DNA from: Branchiostoma floridae
Lineage: Eukaryota; Chordata; Leptocardii; Amphioxiformes; Branchiostomatidae
Direction of reading: 5' to 3'
Length of the DNA: 41,868 bases
Assembly (NCBI RefSeq): GCF_000003815.2
Contig: NC_049982.1
Location: 24,301,618 to 24,343,485, forward strand
Shown: positions 8,382 through 29,529 of the stretch, piece by piece
How the letters are laid out: each line of letters starts with the position of its first letter
Numbering within the stretch: position 1 is the first letter of the stretch
Position numbers and translations under genes: made by a program
Notes under the pieces: model-generated
Database searches by the model: none
What the model saw: the letters and a program-made list of their open reading frames with translations, nothing else
Told to the model about the DNA's origin: nothing

Positions 8382-9293
8382 CATTGCATTTTGAATTCAA
8401 CAATTGAATGGGAGCCTGCAGTTCCTGGTTGGGCAAGAGAGCCAGGCGTACTGCAAGAAATTCAGTCCTGCTGCACTGACAACCTTCATCAGTACAAGAA
8501 ACTAGCATCTAACACAAAGATGAAAAGGTACATGGAATCTTCTTTCCAGGCTGATATGTTGGCAGGATTTATCTATGACTCGAACGAATTTGAAGATGCG
8601 GGACTCGACAAGGTTGAGACACGTAATGTGGTCCTTTCACTGCATAACTCAATGGTTTCTCTAGAAGAAAAGGCAAAGCATCTTGGTAATAAGAGCATAC
8701 AGCACCTGGAGGTGGTTAATCATTACATGACAGTAAACCAGGCTTTCAGCAGTATCCAGCACCCGTTAACTGTGCAAAGCCTGTTACAACTTCACAAGAC
8801 ACTGATGAACGGACTTGACAACACAGCAGGACAAATACGAAATGAGGAAGTGCATGCTGGAGATGGGCACTCCTATCCCAGTGCTTATCTTGTTCCAGAA
8901 ACTTTAACAACAATACTGAATCAGTTCAATAACCTCTACAGCAGGACTGATGTATCCATGTATACTAAAGCAGCATTTCTCAAGTTCAAGTTTGTACAGT
9001 TACACCCGTTCATGGATGGCAATGGGCGATTGTCACGAATCCTAATGAACTGGGTGCTGCACCTGCAGGGGTTACCTTTTGTTGTTTCAATCACTAACAA
9101 TGGTCACAAGAAGGCAAAGGGCCACTACATGCAGGCTTTGAAAAATGCCGATAAAAATAGGGCTAAAGGGCATGTGGCATTTTTGATACAGTACTGCACA
9201 CGAAACAACTGGAAACTCTTCCAGTCAAAAGTAGAAAAATCTACCCCTGAGGACAATGAAATTGATGAGCTTTTTATCTCTAAAGCTATTTAG
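8382..9293 (+). CDS. Fic (Fido) domain protein, large 3' exon
   Basis: Fic enzymes transfer AMP or other nucleotide/phosphate groups to protein hydroxyls. The exon begins after a T-run and GCACAG acceptor and encodes about 303 residues to a TAG. The catalytic loop HPFMDGNGRLSR (9003-9038) is a complete HPFxDGNGRxxR motif, and the preceding FLKFKFVQL helix fits the family. Upstream, FIYDSNEFEDAGL resembles the auto-inhibitory helix motif (S/T)xxxE(G/N) of class II Fic proteins: Ser and Glu are kept, but Asp replaces the usual Gly/Asn. The N-terminal segment with EPAVPGW looks like the usual Fic N-terminal region. There is no signal peptide or TPR in this exon, so it is not a standard FICD/HYPE. 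The true start lies upstream in an unidentified exon. It is convergent with the lipoxygenase gene. Confidence 0.88.
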   Translation, partial: HCILNSTIEWEPAVPGWAREPGVLQEIQSCCTDNLHQYKKLASNTKMKRYMESSFQADMLAGFIYDSNEFEDAGLDKVETRNVVLSLHNSMVSLEEKAKHLGNKSIQHLEVVNHYMTVNQAFSSIQHPLTVQSLLQLHKTLMNGLDNTAGQIRNEEVHAGDGHSYPSAYLVPETLTTILNQFNNLYSRTDVSMYTKAAFLKFKFVQLHPFMDGNGRLSRILMNWVLHLQGLPFVVSITNNGHKKAKGHYMQALKNADKNRAKGHVAFLIQYCTRNNWKLFQSKVEKSTPEDNEIDELFISKAI

Positions 9294-9359
9294 AATGCGG
9301 ATTCCTAAACCAAATGCAAACAGTTAGGAAACTCCACTTCGGTGACTTTATGTCAAATC

Positions 9360-9779
9360 TAGCCTGGATACCAGACCCTCATCTCAAAAATATCTATTGT
9401 GATCAGGGCTGCATATGCAGGTTAGTGCAGGTAAAATTGGAGCTGTGCAGGTATTTCTGGTGTCTACCTGCACCTAACCTGCACTGGTCCATGTACTGGG
9501 TTTTATACATAAATGTCCTATGATGTAGCTGTATATGGATTGTGATCAGCTGCATTGACTGTTTCCACGTATAAAGTATAAAAGAAAAAATAGCAATGGT
9601 TTTGAACAATTTTAGTATGATTCATACTTCCTAAATTCAGAGTGGTGCAGGTAAAATTTGTCTGGTGTAGGTAATTTTCAATGTCACCCACACCAGTGCA
9701 GGTATGCAGAAAAAAAAAAGATTTGGATCCCTGGCGATAGATATTTTTGAAATTGAGCTTGGGTCTGGTATCCAGGCTA
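9360..9779. mobile_element. MITE with TAGCCTGG termini, carrying a nested element
   Basis: The ends TAGCCTGGATACCAGACCC and its inverse are followed inward by inverted CAAAAATATCTAT arms, so the original element was a short near-palindrome. The flanks read TGTCAAATC (9351-9359) and TGTCAAGCA (9780-9788), a decayed 9-bp duplication matching at the first six positions. The termini match the 81-bp MITE at 1582-1662. The centre has been split by the element at 9404-9733. Confidence 0.75.
9404..9733. mobile_element. hAT-like MITE (CAGGGCT ends) nested in another MITE
   Basis: It starts CAGGGCTGCATATGCAG and ends ATCCCTG. Internally it is rich in 'TGCAGGT' units (GTGCAGGTAAAATT, GTGCAGGTA). A close relative in the opposite orientation lies at 11539-11864. 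It sits at the centre of the 9360-9779 element, flanked by GTGAT and GCGAT. CAGGG-type ends suggest a hAT origin, but the apparent 5-bp flank repeat is shorter than the usual 8 bp, so the superfamily is tentative. Confidence 0.65.
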
Positions 9780-10969
9780 TGTCAAGCAGCCAAGAACATT
9801 AAATCCAACATTTTGGAGAAAAGTTGACAACGAGCCTGTCCATGTACTAGTAGCAGTGCAGTAGCAGATAAAAAAATAAATCTCAAGATGGCCTGAACCT
9901 CTGAAAAGTGGGCTGACTACAACTTGACGGAGTCAGCAATGAACATTTGGAAATGACCAATGACCTCTCTGTATGTTCAGCAAAGCAATACCTCCAAGTC
10001 ACCTGATATGTACTATGAGATAATGAGGTATTACTATTTATGCACGTAAGAAACCGTTTATAAATGTAATTTATGGAATATTCCAGCTCAACAATACAAC
10101 ATAGAACCATACTTTAATTGATAGATTGATCTTGAAGTAGACAATACAAATATGAAAATTGTACATATAGAACATTTGTCAGTTATGGTATAGGAGACGA
10201 GCAACATGCCATTTTGGTCGTTTTCCATGATATGATATTCAATTGGTCACTATAATACAATTGTTATATACACAAGTTTACAAGTTGAGTTAAAACATAG
10301 CTATTTTTGGTATCAGAAAACATCAAGCACTTGATCTAATCTATTCGCTACCAGACAAATTCTTGACACAGTTCTCAATATATAGATGTTTCCTTATTGA
10401 TTGATAGTCAATTATCTTGTCTTGTGTATATTTAGCCTTGCGAGAAATGAAGATCAAGCAAATCATTTGGTAACCTAAAATGTTAACCTACAAACCTTGT
10501 TTGTAGGGCAAGTTTGTATGTCTGAAAACTTAAAACAAACTAAAAGGGCGAAGGGTTTGGGCACTCGCCAAATATAAAATCTACTAGTAATGGCAGCTTT
10601 GTCAAGGTTGTTAGATTTGTTATGTCTATGTTTTGTAAATCTATGCTTAATGCATTAGTTGGAATTCTTTTCATGTTTGCCACCTAAGTTGATTTATCTA
10701 CTTTTTCAAAGGGCCGTAAATTTATAAGCCTTCTAGCTTCAGACCGCCTTTGTACAGTTGTGTTACTATGTTGTATTTTTTTATGTATCATGATATTTGT
10801 TTATGCACAACAAACAATAAAGTAATATTGCAACATCAATCTCATTGCTTACAAGGCACAGGTCAATCTGCAATATCTCCTAGATTTTTGCTATATACTA
10901 TCTTATTAGGCATGATTGAGTTGATTTAAAGCTTCTTTATAATTTGCGGGCATAATACGGTCACATTTT
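9780..10969. other. Intergenic stretch between convergent Fic and lipoxygenase genes
   Basis: No coding exon or clear transposon is seen. It should hold the 3' UTRs of both convergent genes. A plus-strand AATAAA lies near 10817, and another within an A-rich patch near 9875 could serve the Fic transcript. I cannot place the lipoxygenase poly(A) site with confidence. Confidence 0.45.
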
Positions 10970-21561
<10,592 letters not shown>

Positions 21562-22267
21562 GGTTGCTAGGGCTGTTGCTTGGTTGGTCCTGTTGAACAT
21601 AGATATCTATTGTTATGGCGTAATTATAAAGTCAGAGCATAACGGTACATATGGAATAAAACATGCACATGGATGTTGACAATACTTTGTTTCTTGTATA
21701 TTGTATTGAAACAAACAAAGAAAGAAGGAAAGTAAATGATGACGGGAAATACTGCTACCTAAAAGGGCTATCTCACTGACCGGAGACACTCTGGACTCTG
21801 GAGGCACTGTTAATTTCGACAAACGTGCCTTCACCGTGCCTCCAACAAAATCCAACGTGTGGTCATTAAAATTATGAAGCTATATTGAAAATAAATGCGT
21901 CTATGTAGATTTGTAACTATTGCTCTTCAAATGTAAGGGAAGTACTTTTAGATAAGAAAATGATATTTCAATCTTGGTTAAAACGTTTTATCCAAAATAC
22001 AGTTGACCTCCCCCACAAAGAGAACAATCCTACAAGAAAAGCCATGAAACCCACATATGATAAAATAAGTGGGTAGACTCGCTCATTAAACGAAGCTAGC
22101 TTAGATGATATATGTCAGGAATAGTTATGGACACTTTTTCCCTGAAATCATTGTATTTATCATTTCATCATTTCCATGTAATGTTAAACGGTTTCTGTCC
22201 CAAGAAATGATCGCGATCAAAGCGGATATTCAACTTATGGAAAGGTATATCTGTTGACATCCAATTG

Positions 22268-22372
22268 TTGTATAACCAAGGACATTATACATTTGTATAT
22301 AGGGACATGATGTCCTTGGTATAATCAAGGAGCCTTTTTTTATAAAAGCTCCTTGGTATAATGAAACTGTGC
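22268..22372. repeat. Two adjacent hairpins (ACCAAGGACAT and CAAGGAGC)
   Basis: TATAACCAAGGACAT pairs with ATGTCCTTGGTATA across a ~25-bp loop. Immediately after, ATCAAGGAGC pairs with GCTCCTTGGTAT across a T-rich loop. They probably mark one or two small foldback elements. Confidence 0.6.
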
Positions 22373-23534
22373 TTGACAAGTGTGTAGTTATTAATTCGTG
22401 GGCTTCGCGAACAGATCTTGGAGCCCATTCAGAAACCGACCTGATTTTGCACATACCTAGAAGATCTGCTAGAATATATTTTTGTGACGAAGTCTGGGAA
22501 TTTTCAGTGATACTGTATACATGCATACACAACAAGAAGTATTTATGTATAATGCAAAAATAAATACACAAGTACTAGTTCTAACAACGTATATCTGGTG
22601 TGTTTTGGTACGCACATGTATATAAACCTGTCATAATGATACGGAATTACGCCATTATATGTATCTTGATATCTAATTTAGCCGAGCAGAATAGGAATAT
22701 CCTACCTCACCTTGTTCTTGTTCACAAACTTGGAATGTAATTAAACCCCTGTTTCAAAACATCGATGACTGTTGCGTCCCGCTGTTTGTTTTTCAATGTT
22801 TGACTCCTTCGTGTGCCCTATATATTCACTCACAACACAACAAATGAACAATTCTAGGGACACGGTCATTGTTGTGTCCTTCGCTTCCAAGGCAACGGCG
22901 TGTTTACATAAATTGCGCATGGTTGCCTTGGTCTAATTGGCCGCAGATTGGGCAACACCCAGTAGTATATAGTAGTCATGAATTATTCATTATAAGGAGC
23001 GGAGTCATACCAGGTGTTAGGGTCCTGTCCATGTACAAGGTTAAATATAGGACCCGTCCTGATGTGTACACACAGTCATATGTGTAATCAGCTATAATCG
23101 CCAAATAAACGACCGAATTAGCGAAGAGAATGAGATAGATTATGAGGTGGGTATAGGAACCGAGTATGCCCAATGACACCGTCACTCACCGAATGAAGGT
23201 GACCCATTAGCATTATTAAAAGTTTTATTATCATGTAGCCATTATCGTCTATCAAACTGACACATGAGTGTATGAGACAAGTCCTGCATGGCATATAATA
23301 TTCCAACCTCAAACGCCTTGAAGTAAAAAATCCTAGATCCGAGATGAAAGTAACAGGCCCACTTCTAAGTGCTTCTAGTACACTTAGCTAGCGTGCTGGA
23401 TCTACCATGTCTATGTAGAGAGCGTACAAGTGTGTCAAACTAGAGCTCAACGACACCATAACTCAAACCAAGAATAACTTTCATTGCTTATCGACTCCAT
23501 TTCGATTTTCTTTGGTGTTGGAAATTAAAACATG

Positions 23535-23620
23535 TCTCCGCGGCCGAGCGGTTTAAGCAACCCCGCTTATTGGCCATCTGGATCCATTCCATGGGTCTGT
23601 TCGATCCCAGGGTCGGCCAG
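23535..23620 (+). repeat. tRNA-like (Leu/Ser type) SINE head or tRNA pseudogene
   Basis: GCGGCCGAGCGGTTTAAGC is a good class II tRNA D-arm/A-box, and TGTTCGATCCCAGG about 48 bp later is a B-box/T-arm one base short of standard. The acceptor ends do not pair convincingly and no clean anticodon stem is seen. It is therefore a degenerate tRNA or a tRNA-derived SINE head, not a working tRNA gene. Confidence 0.5.
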
Positions 23621-23758
23621 GCTCTTTGTAAGACTTGATTATTTAACACATTTATTTAGCCCTGGGTAGTTTTTTAGGACAGAAAACGTGATAGTTGGAA
23701 AAGTTATGATAACTTGGTTTTTAGCGGTTATTTCAATAATTGTCTATATACTAGTGAA

Positions 23759-23869
23759 ATAATGGGATAAAGGGTTGCTATCACATTATTTCACTAAAAT
23801 ATACAGTCTTAACATCTCTTACTTGTAAGATAATGTGATAAGGGGTTGCTATCACATTATTTCACTAAT
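23759..23869 (+). repeat. Short direct duplication, ~72 bp apart
   Basis: GATAA.GGGTTGCTATCACATTATTTCACTAA occurs near 23767 and again near 23838 with few changes. A third, partial ACTAGTGAAATAATG copy in inverse form lies just upstream, so part of it also folds back. Origin unknown. Confidence 0.6.
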
Positions 23870-24029
23870 AGATACAAGGAACGTTAAATGGAACCAACCG
23901 TTCTTACCTGGACTGACGAACTCTAGAGTTCTATATGACAAAAATAATTGTTCCCTCACATCCTGCAGTCAGAATGAACGCGGCAGGCTCGCAGAGACAA
24001 ACTTGTTTCAGGTCAGTCCAAACTCACAC

Positions 24030-24185
24030 ACAAACCTAATCTCCAAGCAGATCTTACGGTGCCATAAGATAGTATCAAAGCTGGCCAAGGAGTGTAGCCG
24101 GCCAAGGGAGTCAAACGGGCACGAAGTTTGATACTATACATTACGCACCGTGGATCTGGTTGGAGATTAACACAAACCGCGAGAG
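24030..24185. mobile_element. MITE with ~50-bp inverted ends
   Basis: TAATCTCCAA.CAGATC.TACGGTGC...ATAGTATCAAA at the left is mirrored at the right (TTTGATACTATACATTACGCACCGTGGATCTGG..., given in part). The centre carries GGCCAAGG and GCCGGCCAAGG. Non-coding. Confidence 0.7.
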
Positions 24186-24221
24186 ATAGAGGAGTAACGT
24201 CCGCAACACCTACAGACTCAG

Positions 24222-24321
24222 NNNNNNNNNNNNNNNNNNNNNNNNNNNNNNNNNNNNNNNNNNNNNNNNNNNNNNNNNNNNNNNNNNNNNNNNNNNNNNN
24301 NNNNNNNNNNNNNNNNNNNNN
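24222..24321. other. Assembly gap (100 N)
   Basis: A run of exactly 100 N. Open frames drawn across it are meaningless. Confidence 0.99.
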
Positions 24322-25505
24322 CATTTTCAACGTTGGCTAGGTTCTCTTGTTCCGGGCAAGGGACTTTGCCACGGAAGGCGCTTTTACTGTGAAAGGGAAT
24401 TTGCCGTGATAGCGAGGTTGGCGGGGCAAACCTTGTGCAAGGCTTGGGGATGCTACTTGCACTTTGACTGCAAGTTGAACTAAGAGAAAAGAAATACGAG
24501 TTTGATATATCAGGCCTATGCCCTTTTAGCCTAAACATTTTTGATTATCTACAAGTTTAAGATATCCTGCAGGTGGATATGTAACTATCATAATGTGATA
24601 TTCAAGTGTGATGGATATTGCAATTTTTGTTAATGGAAAATAATGTAAAAGTAATAAGTACAAATATCAATATCAAACAAATACATGTACCTTAGGAAAT
24701 TTCCATCAACTTTTCCCCCATAGGCCAGTAGCGCATAATAAATCTCGTGTCATAAAACGAAAATTGCGTCTTGCGTCATGAAAAAAACTGTAAGTTCTCG
24801 AAAGAACTATTCCATTACATTCGAAAGGACTAAATAGAACCCAATTAAATGACAAAAATTGTGTAGATCAGGTGTATACTTTTATCAAGTGACGAAAGAT
24901 CACATGGTATGCGAGGGGGTGTCGAGGGAATACTTTAATTAAATACTTATACTCTAGGCGATTGGTGCAATAATTGCTCAAATCATGGTAAAAGCATGAA
25001 ACTTGGCATATGTGTTCTACCTTCTGGGAGGCGATAATCCTCACTGTGCACAAGTAGGCAAATATATCAAAGAATGTTTATACCGTAGAGCCAATAGTGT
25101 AAATGACATGCAAGACCCTATATGTTGATTTATTAATAATACCTATAGATGTCCATATATGTGTGTTTAGTTGTACTGTAAGTAGTTGTTATACATGTAG
25201 ACCTTACGAAAGTCGCTGTTCGTTGGTCGTGTCAATAAAGATTACTATGTGTACATGTTTGTCCGAATGGGAATTGGTTGGCTACCGAAAAATTAGGAGA
25301 CTTCTCATGGCTTGCTATTGCTATTGTATGCCGATGGTGGAAATGTGGACAAAGACTCAAAGAGTAACGCAATAAATTGCAAATTCAATCTGAATGAAAA
25401 TTTTTAAATACAAAATATTTAAAGCCCTCCGAATCCCGACAATTCTCGGCTTTCAGTCACGTGATCTGACCTTAGCAACGGTTGCTATCCGCCATCTTTG
25501 TGACC

Positions 25506-26008
25506 ATGCGTAGCGTCCCCTACGCCGGTTCTAGCGATGGTTGTTTGTCGGCTGTGGATCGAGAACCGATGGAAAAGACAGGGAGAAGATTTCATTTTTT
25601 TTCTGTACCTAAAGTAGTTATGGAGTGGAACACGAGAAGCTCACTCAAGAACGCCGGAGGTTGTGGATTTCGGCGATCAGCCGCGGAGACAGGACAACAA
25701 AAAAAAACATTCTTGAAACCGAGCGGGTATGTGGTCGTCATTTTGTTTCTGGGAATGCTGTCCCTGTATGGGATAGACACAATTATGTTGACTGGGTTCC
25801 CACTCTCAACCTTGGAAGGAAAGACTACATAGAAGAAGGTACAAAGGAAAAGCTACAGAAGACGGCAGAAGAGAGGGCTGAACGGGCTAAAGAGCGCACA
25901 AAGCGAGTCGCTGAACAACGGGTAGAGGCTGCAGCAAAGAGGACACCGCAAAATCCTACTGGGTACCGTTTGCAAGATATCGATTTGACCAAAGTGAAGA
26001 TGTGCCGC
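25506..26008 (+). pseudogene. THAP-domain protein gene, frameshifted, no DDE domain
   Basis: THAP domains are C2CH zinc fingers that bind DNA, often transposon ends. The ATG at 25506 opens a frame with VPYAGSSDG and [10 protein letters not shown]. Near 25620 the reading shifts by one base to [29 protein letters not shown] (Cys and His of the C2CH) and DWVPTLNLG, then a long charged coiled coil rich in Glu/Lys/Arg to TAG at 26006-26008. The first Cys pair, expected as 'C.VPYC', reads R and A here, so zinc binding should be lost. No transposase catalytic domain follows; a poly(A) signal comes at 26256. The frameshift could be an assembly error, but the missing ligands argue for real decay. Confidence 0.7.
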
Positions 26009-26255
26009 TAGACGTGGAAATGGCTAACTTAGCGATATCAAGTGAGGAGCCAGTGCCGGCTGAAACACAGACAACTGAGTTGCCGTATGTGTTTTGCAGC
26101 AAGCAATTACTTCCTGCTTGGTGAGGTTTGGTAAGAAAATGCTTGAATGTTGAGCAAAAAATAATCATTTGCCTGGTTGAACACTACTTTATACTAGTAT
26201 CAATGAGATGATTTGGCTGCTGTGTGTGCTATGGCATGTATATGGACCTGTGATG

Positions 26256-26261
26256 AATAAA
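26256..26261 (+). terminator. Poly(A) signal AATAAA after the THAP gene
   Basis: A canonical AATAAA lies about 250 bp after the THAP stop codon and before the minisatellite. It is consistent with transcript termination there. No transcript evidence is available. Confidence 0.4.
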
Positions 26262-26467
26262 AGGTTTACTCAGTACAATTTTTGCAAGACTCAATATTTG
26301 TTTGAAGACAAGAAAACAGTTTATTCAATGGTAGATACTTAGGACACTAATGTTAAGCATCTATTTGTTAACTGCTGACATCAAGAAATTACAGCAAACT
26401 AGTAGAATGAAAAACAGTACAAAATCAATGTCAGTATCTGGCAACTCTAATCATAATATCTTTCAAA

Positions 26468-27300
26468 ATAAGTTCTAGCTGGTGTAGTTACACTGTAATG
26501 CCACTGGCAGATTTGAGAATAAAATAGGTTCTAGCCAGTCAATGTGGTTAGACAGTAATACAACTGACAAATTTATAAAGAAAATATGCTCTAGCTAGTC
26601 AGTGTAGTTACACAGTACTAGTAATACAGTTGGCAGACTTGAGAATAAATAAGTTCTAGCCAGTGTAGTTACACAGTAATACAGATGAAAAATTTATATA
26701 AAAGAAATATGCTCTAGCTAGTCAGTGTAGTTACACAGTACTAGTAATACAGTTGGCAGATTTGAGAATAAATAAGTTCTAGCAGTGTAGTTACACAGTA
26801 ATACAGATGAAAAATTTATATAAAAGAAATATGCTAGTCAGTGTAGTTACACAGTACTAGTAATACAGTTGGCAGACTTGAGAATAAATAAGTTCTAGCC
26901 AGTGTAGTTACACAGTAATACAGATGAAAAATTTATATAAAAGAAATATGCTCTAGCTAGTCAGTGTAGTTACACAGTACTAGTAATACAGTTGGCAGAT
27001 TTGAGAATAAATAAGTTCTAGCCAGTGTAGTTACACAGTAATACAGATGACAAATTTATAAAGAAAATGTTAGCTCTAGCTAGTCAGTGTAGTTACACAG
27101 TACTAGTAATACAGTTGGCAGACTTGAGAATAAATAAGTTCTAGCAGTGTAGTTACACAGTAATACAGATGACAAATTTATAAAGAAAATATTAGCTCTA
27201 GCTAGCCAGTGTAGTTACACAGTAATACAACTGACAAATTTATATAAAAGAAATATGCTCTAGCTAGTCAGTGTAGTTACACAGCTTATGTTATACTATT
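26468..27300. repeat. Minisatellite, ~116-123-bp composite unit
   Basis: AAGTTCTAGC(C)AGTGTAG recurs at 26651, 26774, 26890, 27013 and 27136, i.e. every 116-123 bp. Each unit is a pair of related ~60-bp monomers sharing TAGTTACACAGTA and differing downstream (GATGA.AAATTTATA against GTTGGCAGA.TTGAG). More diverged monomers begin near 26468. Non-coding. It lies between the two convergent genes of the THAP/YqaJ transposon, where a DDE domain might once have been. Confidence 0.9.
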
Positions 27301-28533
27301 CTTATAATGTTACAGTTGACAGACTTATAAAATCACAGGATAACAAGTGGCAGGGCGTATAGGAGCATCTTACACATCAAACATGTAAAACCAATGGCAT
27401 CATTTGCAGTGGCAGAAGTTTTGCAGAAAAAAAGGTCCTGCTCTATGGCTGGCAGTGCAGGGTAAGCAGAGAAACCTCACCTAGTCCCAAACAAGACCGA
27501 TTGAACCTACCATATGGGCAATCAGAATTGCTACATGTGACATCATCTTGACTCATCTGTTCCCGTCAAAGACAGATTGCATTTGAGTCGGGGACCTTCA
27601 CTGGCACATCACATTTTCCTTGTGTTCCAGCGGCCGAGAATCTCAGAGTGGTAGAATGCAAATCCTCCAGAATGCTTGCAGTTTGAACAGAACCATCTTT
27701 GAGTGTTCTGGGTCAGGTTTGATTCTGTCACAGACTATTAGTGGGCATTCCCATTCTGGTCCCATGCAGATACTACAAAATCACAATACCTATTTCCTCT
27801 CTGTTAGAACAAACAATTGCTGCTGAACATGATGGTAGTAGTTGTGGGCTCTCTTTAAGTTAAATACCCCAATTACCTTTTCCAGACATGAACTTTTGTT
27901 ATGGACATCACTTGTCAAAGCTACCGTCAGGTACAGAAATCGGACATTTTATCTCCCCACATCCCATCCCACAGCAATCACATGATACAAGAAAGTCAGG
28001 GGTCGCATGGAGGTAAGGGTGTTCTTTACATATGAAGAGACTGCACTTCTTAACCTGGAAGTTGACATGGTTGGGCTTCATGCATGTCTCATACACTTTG
28101 ATGGCAGCCTCTTCCATCTTACTTACATATGTGATACCTTGTGGCCCTTGTGTCTGCCTTATACAGGTGTGATTAGCATATAGCCTTAACTATTGACTGA
28201 GGAGGCTGTGCTAGGTTGCTGTGATACACTGCCCCACTAACAGATGCTCCTATACGCCCTGCTCTGTAGCGGAAAAAGCCAGGACCTTTAGCTTGTGTCC
28301 TTGTGTTTTTTTCAACAGTTTTGATATGACTATCTGACATGTCAACATTAACATCTAAACATTTGTGCAGGAGTTCATGGTGCTGGAGGTCGAGATTGTT
28401 TGGATCGAACAAATCCGACACAACAGGGATGTCTTGACTTGGCAAACTCACCTGCATATGGAGGAATCAAACTTAGTGCCACTACTTTAACTTTGCACTT
28501 ACTGAGCTTACTGCACACATATTTACATCTCTT

Positions 28534-28885
28534 GAGCAGTTGGGGTGTTGTTCTGTGGTACTGTAGCCTTGTCCTGAGCAGTAGGGGTGTTGTTCTGTGC
28601 ATGGTACTGTAACCGGTTGTCCTGAGCAGTAGGGGTGTTGTTCTGTGGTACTGTAGCCTTGTCCTGAGCAGTAGGGGTGTTGTTCTGTGGTACTGTAACC
28701 TTGTCCTGAGCAGTTGGGGTGTTGTTCTGTGGTACTGTCTTACTAGTCTTGTCCTGAGCAGTAGGGGTGTTGTTCTGTGGTACTGTAACCTTGTCCTGAG
28801 CAGTAGGGGTGTTGTTCTGTGGTACTGTAACCTTGTCCTGAGCAGTAGGGGTGTTGTTCTGTGGTACTGTAGTCTTGTCCTGAGT
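28534..28885. repeat. 42-bp minisatellite, ~8 copies
   Basis: GAGCAGT(A/T)GGGGTGTTGTT starts units at 28534, 28576, 28624, 28666, 28708, 28756, 28798 and 28840: mostly 42-bp steps, twice 48. It lies in the YqaJ-gene intron between donor 28908 and acceptor 28452. On the minus strand one frame reads a perfect 14-residue repeat (KVTVPQNNTPTAQD), but the upstream exon enters in another frame and meets a TGA first. Confidence 0.9.
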
Positions 28886-29331
28886 TGTCAGATTACTCTC
28901 GTGTGTACTTGTGTTGTGTTGACAGTCACATGTGATGTGGGATTGAAGGAATCAATCTTCTCGTCGAGCTGTTCTTTCAGTTTCTTTGCTGATGTAAAGT
29001 CAGTGTCTCTCACTCTTGCATATGGGACTTCCTTAATATATATTTATACGTGGGCAGAATCCAGGTACTAGTACACTTCACCTGTGTGCAAGCCAGCACT
29101 CCAGGACTACTGGTACATTCTTGGTATGGGTGGACAGCAACATCTTGATAGCTGGGACAATAACTCAGCACCTAAAGCACAGGGATACAGGAAGTTTCAT
29201 TAGAATGACAGACTAAACATCACTTTACACAATATAAATGCTAAAAATAGTTCACATACAGTCATGGGACCCAGAAGGCACATTGAGCTTTACTTTAAAT
29301 GCCCTACAAAATATCACTGATCTTACTATTC

Positions 29332-29529
29332 NNNNNNNNNNNNNNNNNNNNNNNNNNNNNNNNNNNNNNNNNNNNNNNNNNNNNNNNNNNNNNNNNNNNN
29401 NNNNNNNNNNNNNNNNNNNNNNNNNNNNNNNNNNNNNNNNNNNNNNNNNNNNNNNNNNNNNNNNNNNNNNNNNNNNNNNNNNNNNNNNNNNNNNNNNNNN
29501 NNNNNNNNNNNNNNNNNNNNNNNNNNNNN
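29332..29529. other. Assembly gap (198 N)
   Basis: A run of 198 N within the presumed intron region of the YqaJ gene; exons could be hidden here. Open frames spanning it carry no information. Confidence 0.99.

Larger units (their letters stand above)
21562..25441. other. Gene-poor stretch upstream of the lipoxygenase gene
   Basis: The lipoxygenase promoter should lie at its left edge, but I recognise no TATA or initiator with confidence. The stretch holds hairpins (22268-22372), a tRNA-like segment (23535-23620), a short direct duplication (23759-23869), a MITE (24030-24185) and a 100-N gap. Open frames of 60-113 codons show no family resemblance or splice context. Confidence 0.45.

Noticed and set aside
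21613-21855. 80-codon minus-strand ORF upstream of the lipoxygenase start as an extra 5' exon
   Set aside because: No donor in phase with the next exon and no homology; the short exon at 21561-21517 joins cleanly.
23535-23620. Functional tRNA-Leu/Ser gene
   Set aside because: The A-box is good, but the B-box is one base short, the acceptor stem does not pair and no clear anticodon arm forms.
24013-24538. Open frames across the N run at 24222-24321
   Set aside because: They are continuous only because N codons contain no stops; the ends carry no coding signature.
28140-28190. A 37-bp intron explaining the YqaJ frame change
   Set aside because: Too short for chordate splicing and it would remove the conserved KAIC(Y) segment; a one-base indel is simpler.
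26468-28885. Regular repeats suggesting a CRISPR array
   Set aside because: The repeats are contiguous tandem units without unique spacers, and the host is an intron-bearing eukaryote; these are minisatellites.
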